Assembly (NCBI RefSeq): GCF_000142905.1
Contig: NW_013657665.1
Span: forward strand, 468,531 to 518,554
Reading direction: 5' to 3'
Length of the DNA: 50,024 nt
Origin: Thecamonas trahens ATCC 50062
Lineage: Eukaryota; Apusozoa; Apusomonadida; Apusomonadidae
Both the position numbers and the translations under genes were made by a program. Positions 18,462 to 25,246 of the stretch are shown here, one piece after another (position 1 is the first letter of the stretch; every line of letters starts with the position of its first letter). The notes under the pieces are model-generated. The model did not search any database, was not told the DNA's origin, and saw nothing but the letters and a program-made list of their open reading frames with translations.

Positions 18462-20747
18462 TCAGGCGTCGGATGACTCCTCGTAGGTGTAGACTGAGGC
18501 ACCGGAAGAGGAGGCGGAGCTCAGTGGAAGGTAATCATCATCGACGGCGAGATCATGGCCGACAAGGACCGAGATACTTGTGTTCGCCTTGGTGCCGCCG
18601 TGGCGGAGGAGGGTAGCAAACGAGGCAGTCGCAGACGGCGTGACGATGCGGTAGTCGGACGGAGCGTGCTCAAAGCGCTGCAGGATGAGCAGGATGTCAC
18701 CAACCTGAGACGCAAGGTCTGGCTCGGCCTTGTCGCCGTGCCAGACAAGGACCATGCGACCGTCGCGGCCGAGAGCGGCGCGGCCGGTGTAGCGCGTGTC
18801 CCAGAACGCAATGTAGACAGCGCGGGGGTCGAGAACGATCGGAAGCTCCGGGCCGTGCGGCGAGCGGGCGGCGGCCCAGTAGTCGTCAAGATAGACAAAC
18901 TTGGCGACGATGTAGCCTGGGTCGTGACCACGGTCCTGCGGCGCGAGGCGGAAGAGCGCCGGCTGTGTCGGGGTCGGCGCCTCGGCAGTCGGCTGCCATG
19001 TCACTCGCGCCCGCCACTCGAGGAGCTGGAAGACAAAGCCGGCGTTGGGATCGGCGACCGGGCGAATGGCCTTGATCTTGGCGGCCGCAGGCTCGTAGTC
19101 CATGTCGAGAGTGTGCATGAGGTATGCGGTGGCGAGAGCTATCGACCGCGAGACGCCCTGCGAGCAGTGCAGGAAGCAAGCGCCGCCCTCGGCAGCGATC
19201 TCGTCGACGTACTCGATGACGTCGTAAATGACTGACGTGATGTCCTGCGACGGATCGTCGAAGAGCGGGAGCGCCCAGTACTCAAACGGCGCGTCGTCGG
19301 CGTCTTCAAACACGTTGGCGCACACCATGGGCGCCACGTTGATGACGTTGGTCACGCCGGCAGCCTCCAACAGCTCGCGGTTACTGGAAGCCTCGGCCGA
19401 GCCGACAAAGAGGCCTGGCGCAACAGGCGCGACTTGCAGCGCAAACTCGACAAGCTCCTCCGACTTGCGGGCGGTGATTGAGACGCCGGCATCGCCGAGC
19501 GAGTGCCGTATGTTGGTAAGGTCGAGCCGAGGGAGGTCTCCATCGCCGCCAGCCTCCTCGGCTTGCCGGGCAGGCTCAAGCGGAGCCATGGCCTGCGGCG
19601 TTCCCATCCCGCCCGGTGATTCAGACGGAGTTGCCTGGTCATCCATGCCCAGGCGGGCTACGGGCAGGACCGAAAGCATGGGCAGAATCGCTCCGCGCGA
19701 AGAGGCAGTCGATGGTGACTTGGCAACGGCTTCGTGCGGCGCAGTCGCCGCCCGCACCGCCGACGCCGCCACAAACAGCGTAGCAGCAAGGAGGCAGGCG
19801 AGAGCAGCAATGTGGATGCCAATGGCGCACCATACAAGGATAAGCGATGCAAGCCGCGAAGGGAGCTCGCTCTCGCTTCGGGCGAGAAACACCACAAAGG
19901 TGAGCGCGGTTGCACGTGCACCCCAGCTAACGCATGCGAGGATGTTGTAGGCAGGCAGCGTGTACGGGCGAACGACGACGAGAGCAAGCGTAACCAGCCA
20001 TGCCAGAACCAGCAAGGTAATTGTCAGTGGCAGGGCGTGGTTGGCGCCTTGCAATCCGCACGCCAGCGCCAGCGAGAGCATATGAACGCCGAGTACACCC
20101 GCGCCAAAGCCGCGGGTCTCGGATCTCAGCGGAAGATCGGGAGCGTCGCCAAGATAGGCCAGCAAGGCAAGAGCAACGGCTGCAAAGAGAACAACCAGCA
20201 TTGCAAACACACCGGGTACGCTGGCGAGAGCAAGGCCGCTGCCACGAGCGACAAGGCCGAGGACAAACGAGGCAGCGGCGAGGAGCCCGGCGGCGAGCAG
20301 GGCAAGCCAGCGCAGGGCGGCGGAGCGGAGGGCAGGCAAGCGGAGCGGCAACGGAGTCAGCGCAAACACGCCTGCCATGATGATGGCAACAAGGCATGTG
20401 AGGAGGGCGGCGTTGGCCAGCGCTGAGAGGAGAAAGTTCCCGTTGGGCGCCATGCCGGTGTCGAGGGCATACCAGGCGACGCCGCGGGGCGAGCCGGTCG
20501 ATGGCGAGGTGTCTGTGTAGAAGAGCGGGAACCAGCTGAGCGACCAGCCGAGCGCCGAGGTAAACGACTTTACATGCCACCCGGCGTAGACAGCCCGCGA
20601 CAGCGGAAGCATACCCACGCCCGCCGCGCCCTGTGCCGCCGCCACCAGGGCAGCAGCTGCTGCTGCCGCCGCACCCGCGCCTTGCCTTCCCAGCGTCTGC
20701 TGCCCAGAGTGCGCAGCACCGTATCCTTCCTCTGGCCCGTCCTCCAT
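18462..20747 (-). CDS. Multi-pass membrane dual-specificity phosphatase
   Basis: About 761 residues (809 if ATG 20891 is used). An Ala-rich N-terminus is followed by about eight to nine hydrophobic segments, for example LLTCLVAIIMAGVFALTPLP, FAMLVVLFAAVALALLAYLG and LTITLLVLAWLVTLALVVV. A cytosolic half then carries a DSPc phosphatase domain with the P-loop HCSQGVSRSIALA (catalytic Cys codon 19164-19166, residue 528 from the shorter start) and an upstream loop FDDPSQDI supplying the general-acid Asp. After it, a region with VLDPRAVYIAFWD and RMVLVWHGDKAEPD looks gelsolin-like. Plant MKP1-type phosphatases also pair DSPc with gelsolin-like sequence, but I know of none with this membrane part. 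All catalytic residues are present, so it is probably active on phosphoproteins or phospholipids at a membrane. Confidence 0.85.
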   Translation of the reverse strand: MEDGPEEGYGAAHSGQQTLGRQGAGAAAAAAAALVAAAQGAAGVGMLPLSRAVYAGWHVKSFTSALGWSLSWFPLFYTDTSPSTGSPRGVAWYALDTGMAPNGNFLLSALANAALLTCLVAIIMAGVFALTPLPLRLPALRSAALRWLALLAAGLLAAASFVLGLVARGSGLALASVPGVFAMLVVLFAAVALALLAYLGDAPDLPLRSETRGFGAGVLGVHMLSLALACGLQGANHALPLTITLLVLAWLVTLALVVVRPYTLPAYNILACVSWGARATALTFVVFLARSESELPSRLASLILVWCAIGIHIAALACLLAATLFVAASAVRAATAPHEAVAKSPSTASSRGAILPMLSVLPVARLGMDDQATPSESPGGMGTPQAMAPLEPARQAEEAGGDGDLPRLDLTNIRHSLGDAGVSITARKSEELVEFALQVAPVAPGLFVGSAEASSNRELLEAAGVTNVINVAPMVCANVFEDADDAPFEYWALPLFDDPSQDITSVIYDVIEYVDEIAAEGGACFLHCSQGVSRSIALATAYLMHTLDMDYEPAAAKIKAIRPVADPNAGFVFQLLEWRARVTWQPTAEAPTPTQPALFRLAPQDRGHDPGYIVAKFVYLDDYWAAARSPHGPELPIVLDPRAVYIAFWDTRYTGRAALGRDGRMVLVWHGDKAEPDLASQVGDILLILQRFEHAPSDYRIVTPSATASFATLLRHGGTKANTSISVLVGHDLAVDDDYLPLSSASSSGASVYTYEESSDA

Positions 20748-21014
20748 GCCCGCTGCAGTGGGTGGGGTGGGTTGGGAGAGGGGTGAGGAGGTGGAGGCGG
20801 CGGGGTGGGCTTGTGTGTGGGCGGTGGGCGGCTGACGGGTTTGGCTGGGTGTTGGCGGGACCCGCCGCAGACCATTTGGCTCATTCGGCACTCCCGCTTT
20901 GATCGGTGGCGGTTGGATGGGGATGGCGATGGGGATGAGGGTGTATGTATGTGTGGGGAGGTGGTGGGGCGAGGTGGTGGGGAGTAGGCGAGGGCTAGGG
21001 CAGGGGATGAGTGA

Positions 21015-21176
21015 TCATTGCTGCCGACGAAGATCAGTGGCGACGGCGATGACGTGGTCAAGGGCGCGTGCGTCGAGGTCGTGAAGGAGAGTGACGATGG
21101 CGTTGACCACGTTGGCAGAGGGTGGAGGTGGCCCGGGTGGGCCACGGACGGTTGGACGGGCCACGGGCGGGCGCAG

Positions 21177-21209
<33 letters not shown>

Positions 21210-21924
21210 GCAGGTGCAAGCCCAGGCCCGGGGCCGGGGCAGATGGATGAGCCGTGCGTGGGCGGATGGTCGCCAGGCCGCGTGCAGCAGTGTGGGTTGT
21301 AGGCGAGGCTAGACCGGCGTTGTGGCGCGCGGCTTCGGCGCGGCGCTTCTGCTCCATGTACGCCGCGAGCGGCGAACTCATGCCAGAGGCTGATGATGGC
21401 GTGCCGGCCGAGGTCCGCGGCCGAGCTGGGGGGATGGCCAGCGGGGGGATAGGCGCCTGGCGAGGACGCGACGCGGTGGGCGCGGGTGCACGTGGGTGAG
21501 CGGGCGCGGAGGCCGAGCCTGCGAGGTGGGCGGCAACCTCATCGGGCGTCACCTCTGTGTTGTCGAGCCGGGTCAGATTCGGGAGAATGCGCAGGACGCG
21601 GGCACGGTAGTCGGGCGTGTCGGCGCATGGGTTGTCCCACAGCCAGAGGACTCGCAAGTGTGAGAGTGTGGCAAGATGCTCGACCTCGGCCAGATCAGCG
21701 ACGTCGTTGTTGCGCAGGTAGAGCTCCTTGAGCTGCGGGCATTGGGCAAAGACCGCCAGCGACGAGATGTGGTTGACCGAGAGCGAGAGGACCTCGACCC
21801 GGGGACACCGGGCAAGGATCGAGACATCGCTTAGGTCCGAGCCCCACAGGTTGATCTTGGTGACGTCTTTAAGGCTCTGGGCCCGCGTCTTCTGTAGGAC
21901 CAGATGCTTGGAGAGCGTGGTCAT
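21015..21924 (-). CDS. CFAP410: CFAP410 (C21orf2)-like leucine-rich ciliary protein
   Basis: Cilium and flagellum basal-body LRR protein; the human homologue partners NEK1. The first 135 residues match the family closely: SLKDVTKINLWGSDLSDVSI, LSVNHISSLAVFAQCPQLKELYLRNND, LRVLWLWDNPCADTPDYRARVLRILPNLTRLDN. A Pro/Ala-rich linker follows. The C-terminal helix of the family (NVVNAIVTLLHDLDARALDH) is encoded in another frame, ending at TGA 21015-21017. The frame must therefore shift by one base in the GC repeat between about 21130 and 21300; removing one base gives about 302 residues. Without the shift the protein ends at 21058 with an unrelated tail. Start ATG 21924. The gene is divergent from the EF-hand gene. 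Confidence 0.88.
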
Positions 21925-22953
21925 GGTTGCCGGGTCAGGTGTGTGTGAGAGCGAGAGAGAGAGAGAGAGAGCGTGTGTGTGTGTGTGCAGAAAGGTGGTG
22001 TGTGGCAGACTGGAGAAGGTTCAGAGGCCAAGTATAGCCGTGTAGGCGGGTGGTGTAGTCTGTGGCTGCCTCTCGCTGTCTCTCTGCCGCAGCTGCAGTG
22101 GGCAGCGTGAGTCGGGTTGGTGACGGCGTGGCATGACACAGTTCGGCCGACAAAAAGGCGCCAAAGTTGGCCATGCTTCGGACGTCGCGTCGGCGTGCTG
22201 CAACGGGCGGCCAAGCCTGCTCGGAAGCTGAAAGAAGAGATGTTGGACAGTTTGATGAGATGTATGCGCTCCTTACATTGCAGAAAACGCAAGGCGGTAA
22301 GTCTCGAGGGGATGTCAGTGGCCCTCACCGCATGTATATGCTCCTCGTCGTGCTGCGGCGCGTCGTGCCGTAAACGGGATTGCTTTGTCCACGCCGTGGA
22401 GAACAAGCTTCGCGCCGCCTGCTGCTGCGGCACCAAGAGAGGGGAAGAATTTGCAACACAAGATGCCAACCGACGGTGGGCGACCAAGGTGACGTACAGT
22501 GGCATACACCTCTCGGAGAATGTAAGTTGAAGAGAAGGGGAGGAGGTACTTGAGCAGAAGAGTGAATGCACAGAGCGGAAGATGCATTCTTATGCACACG
22601 GCCTGTCCTGACAGACTTGATGCGCTCCAGGGACGGGGGTAGGGGAGCTTTCGTGTGACACGTGGGTTTGTCGACGGAGGCATGGAAGGAAGCTTTTTTT
22701 TTGGCCTCCGAGCCTTCCTCCTCCCGGCATTCCTCCTTGCTAGGACCACCCCATTTCAAGCACATAGCGTCGCTTGACGTGTGATAGTCCTCGGTTGGAG
22801 CAGGGCTTTCAGCTGAGACGTGAGCTTCTGTGGTAGGCCGAGGGTGTGACTTTGAGGGAGGTCACTTTTGGGTGGGTCACTTCCGGGCTGCCAGCAAGCT
22901 GTTTTTTTTTGCGTTGTCGAACAAACACCCCCCCCCCCATACACAGACACACA

Positions 22954-23025
<72 letters not shown>

Positions 23026-23028
23026 GCC
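21925..23028. other. 1.1-kb intergenic region with microsatellites and possible upstream exons
   Basis: The largest non-coding stretch, between divergent starts of CFAP410 and the EF-hand gene. It contains (GA)n at about 21951-21971, (GT)n at 21974-21987, a T run at 22692-22702, a C run at 22928-22938 and (CT)n at 22956-23022. Codon bias here is much weaker than in genes. On the plus strand, 22173-22296 is an open frame ending at GTAAGT, and a second open block ends at GTAAGT at 22522. The (CT)n plus CACAG just before ATG 23029 resembles an acceptor, and splicing from 22522 would be in frame. This suggests, but does not prove, upstream exons of the EF-hand gene. Confidence 0.3.
22956..23022. 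repeat. (CT)n microsatellite directly upstream of EF-hand gene
   Basis: About 33 CT units followed by CACAG and then the start codon at 23029. It is either 5' UTR or the polypyrimidine tract of an intron. Confidence 0.95.
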
Positions 23029-24942
23029 ATGCGGTTGCTTAGGTCGTCGTCATACACGTTTGCATCTGGGACTGTGTCGTCATCGGCGGCGTCGTCTTCG
23101 TCTGCCGAGGGCAAGTCTGCGCCGGACGGACTCGTCCTCGACCGGGATGCGCTCTCGCCTGAGCTGCAGGTGATTCTGGACAAGGTGGATCGCGATGGTG
23201 ATGGTGATGTGGACGTCAACGAGCTGCTTATGGCGTTCCAGGAGCTGCATCACACCAAGCAGTCGAACAAGCGTCTCGTGCGCATTCTCGCCATCGGTGC
23301 GGTGCTGTTCACGCTCACACTCGGAGTCATTTTCGCGCTCTCTGTGGCGGCGGCCGAGCTGGCCAAGGACACCAGCGTCAACTCTTCGGGCAACTCGCCG
23401 TCGGTGATGCGGACCAAGTCTGGCGGTGGCGAGTACGCGTCGACGGTGCGGACGGCAAGCGTGACGCCGGCCGTCTCGGTCGGCGATGGTGAGGATCCGC
23501 CGGATCACACCGCAAGCGCACGTGCTCTGCGCGCGCGGTCGGCCGAGGGCATTGCTATCCGAGCCGCCGGCGGATTGGACAAGGCCGATCTCGACAACAT
23601 GTGCGAGGCGGCCGAGACCGACACGTCGGACGAGTACTCGTACGACACTAGCCTCATCTTCGCGCGGGTTGACGCTGTGACGCAGATGCGGAACAACCCG
23701 ACGGCGCCGTTTGCGCTTTCTCTTCCGTCGGCCGCCGGCGACGCCATCGTCGAGTTCAAGGTTGTCGGCATGGCGACGTTTGCCAACATCACCGTGCCCG
23801 GCGTTGACGCCCAGGTCGAGCTCGAGGTCACCGACCTCGGACTCAAGTCGGATCCGGATGCTGTTGCCCGCCTCTGCTGCGACGCTGTCAACTGCGCGTA
23901 CGCCATCGGCTCGCCGCAGGACAGCCTCATCAACGAGAACTTTGTCAACGGCACTGCAGTCGCCGAGCCGACGCCTGAGGACACCGAAACGACCTCGTCC
24001 CGGTTCATCCTCAACCGCTTTGCCTCGTACGTCCCCATCGGCACTGAGCACGAGGCTCTCGCGGACCGCGACCTTTCGACCCGCGCCGCGCTCTCGGCTT
24101 CGCTCCTCGCGTTCCTGCGCGACGAGTGCGAGGGCTCGCAGTGCCATGTCCAGGGCCGCATGGAGGCCAACAACGTGCTCGACGACACCGGCGCATTTGT
24201 GACGGCCAAGAAGTTCTCGGCGATCGCCACTGGCACGACGATGGAGATTCCCGAGGGCACCCAGCTCGTCTGCCCGCACACCGACGTGGTTGACCAGGCT
24301 GGCACCGCCCTTGGGCGGCTCAACGATGGCCTTGCCACCAAGCTCCGCGACTCGATCAAGCGGTTTGCGAGCGTGTACCGGACCGCTGGCAACACGGCAA
24401 AGGCCGACGAGTACGATGCGCTTGCCGATACGGTCCACGGCTACATGGAGACTGCACTGACGAGCTCGAAGATTGTGTGCGAGGGCGCCAACACGGTCAT
24501 CGCCGGCAAGACCTTTACCGGCATGGACCTCATGATCTTTGGCGAGACCGAGGACGAGACCGCTGTCTTTACGCCTGCGACGTACGGCGACACGACGCCG
24601 ATCACGTTCTGCACCTGTGCCCTGGTTGATGGTGAGGATGACGGTGAGCCCGAAGAGGAGGACGATGGGACGACGGCGCGCGGGCTTGTGGAGACCCGCC
24701 GGAGCCGGTTCCGCCGTCGCCGTCGCTTCCGCCGCCGCCGCCGTCGCCTCCGCCGCAAGCGCCGCCGTCGCCGTCGCACTCGTCGCACCCGCCGCCGCCG
24801 TCGCCGTCGCCGCCTCCGCCCCCGCCGCAGGTACCGTCGCAGGTACCGTCGCTTCCGTCGCCGCATCCGTCGCCGCTCGCCGCCGCCTCCCCCACGCAAG
24901 CCGCGCAAGCCGTCGCCGTCGTCGTCATGCTGCTGCAAGTAA
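23029..24942 (+). CDS. Single-EF-hand, single-pass membrane protein with arginine-rich tail
   Basis: A 637-residue protein of unknown function. A canonical EF-hand loop lies at 54-65 (DRDGDGDVDVNE), followed by a helix and a transmembrane segment at about 86-108 (ILAIGAVLFTLTLGVIFALS). The large C-terminal part (110-550) would face outside and includes several Cys and N-glycosylation-type sites (NITV, NGTA). After an acidic stretch (EDDGEPEEEDDG) comes a tail of about 62 residues with 47 Arg (from residue 557), ending SSSCCCK. The same bases read in another frame give Pro/Ser repeats, but that frame has no stop before the next gene, so the Arg frame, which stops at 24942, is preferred. It could bind calcium on one side and polyanions on the other; this is inference. 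Confidence 0.75.
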   Translation: MRLLRSSSYTFASGTVSSSAASSSSAEGKSAPDGLVLDRDALSPELQVILDKVDRDGDGDVDVNELLMAFQELHHTKQSNKRLVRILAIGAVLFTLTLGVIFALSVAAAELAKDTSVNSSGNSPSVMRTKSGGGEYASTVRTASVTPAVSVGDGEDPPDHTASARALRARSAEGIAIRAAGGLDKADLDNMCEAAETDTSDEYSYDTSLIFARVDAVTQMRNNPTAPFALSLPSAAGDAIVEFKVVGMATFANITVPGVDAQVELEVTDLGLKSDPDAVARLCCDAVNCAYAIGSPQDSLINENFVNGTAVAEPTPEDTETTSSRFILNRFASYVPIGTEHEALADRDLSTRAALSASLLAFLRDECEGSQCHVQGRMEANNVLDDTGAFVTAKKFSAIATGTTMEIPEGTQLVCPHTDVVDQAGTALGRLNDGLATKLRDSIKRFASVYRTAGNTAKADEYDALADTVHGYMETALTSSKIVCEGANTVIAGKTFTGMDLMIFGETEDETAVFTPATYGDTTPITFCTCALVDGEDDGEPEEEDDGTTARGLVETRRSRFRRRRRFRRRRRRLRRKRRRRRRTRRTRRRRRRRRLRPRRRYRRRYRRFRRRIRRRSPPPPPRKPRKPSPSSSCCCK

Positions 24943-25246
24943 CTGTCGTCACTACGACCCCAGCCACAACGCAATGTAGCCTGCCCCGGACCCACCAACT
25001 GTGTGGGCACTGGGCGGGATGCATTGGTTTCACTTTATCTTCCCTCCCTGCTTGCGCATGTAAACATTTTGAGCAGAGTACATCACCGTTGCAAGAAATC
25101 GCCGACCCAACCCCCAGCCTCCGTACCCCGACCCACCTCACACCCCACCCACCAACCCCGCACACACACACACACACACACACTCCCCCCGCACATTCAC
25201 ACGCACCAACCCCTCCCCTCCCCCCCCCTCCCCTCCCGCACGCATC
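24943..25246. other. Intergenic region with CA repeat and C tracts
   Basis: 304 bp between two plus-strand genes. It holds a (CA)n run at 25161-25182 and C-rich stretches at 25211-25236 just before the next ATG. No gene or RNA is recognised. Confidence 0.4.

Noticed and set aside
22670-22735. Weak hairpin with a T run (GGAAGG ... CCTTCC)
   Set aside because: The stem is only about 6 bp and the surroundings are purine/pyrimidine-rich, so chance pairing is likely.
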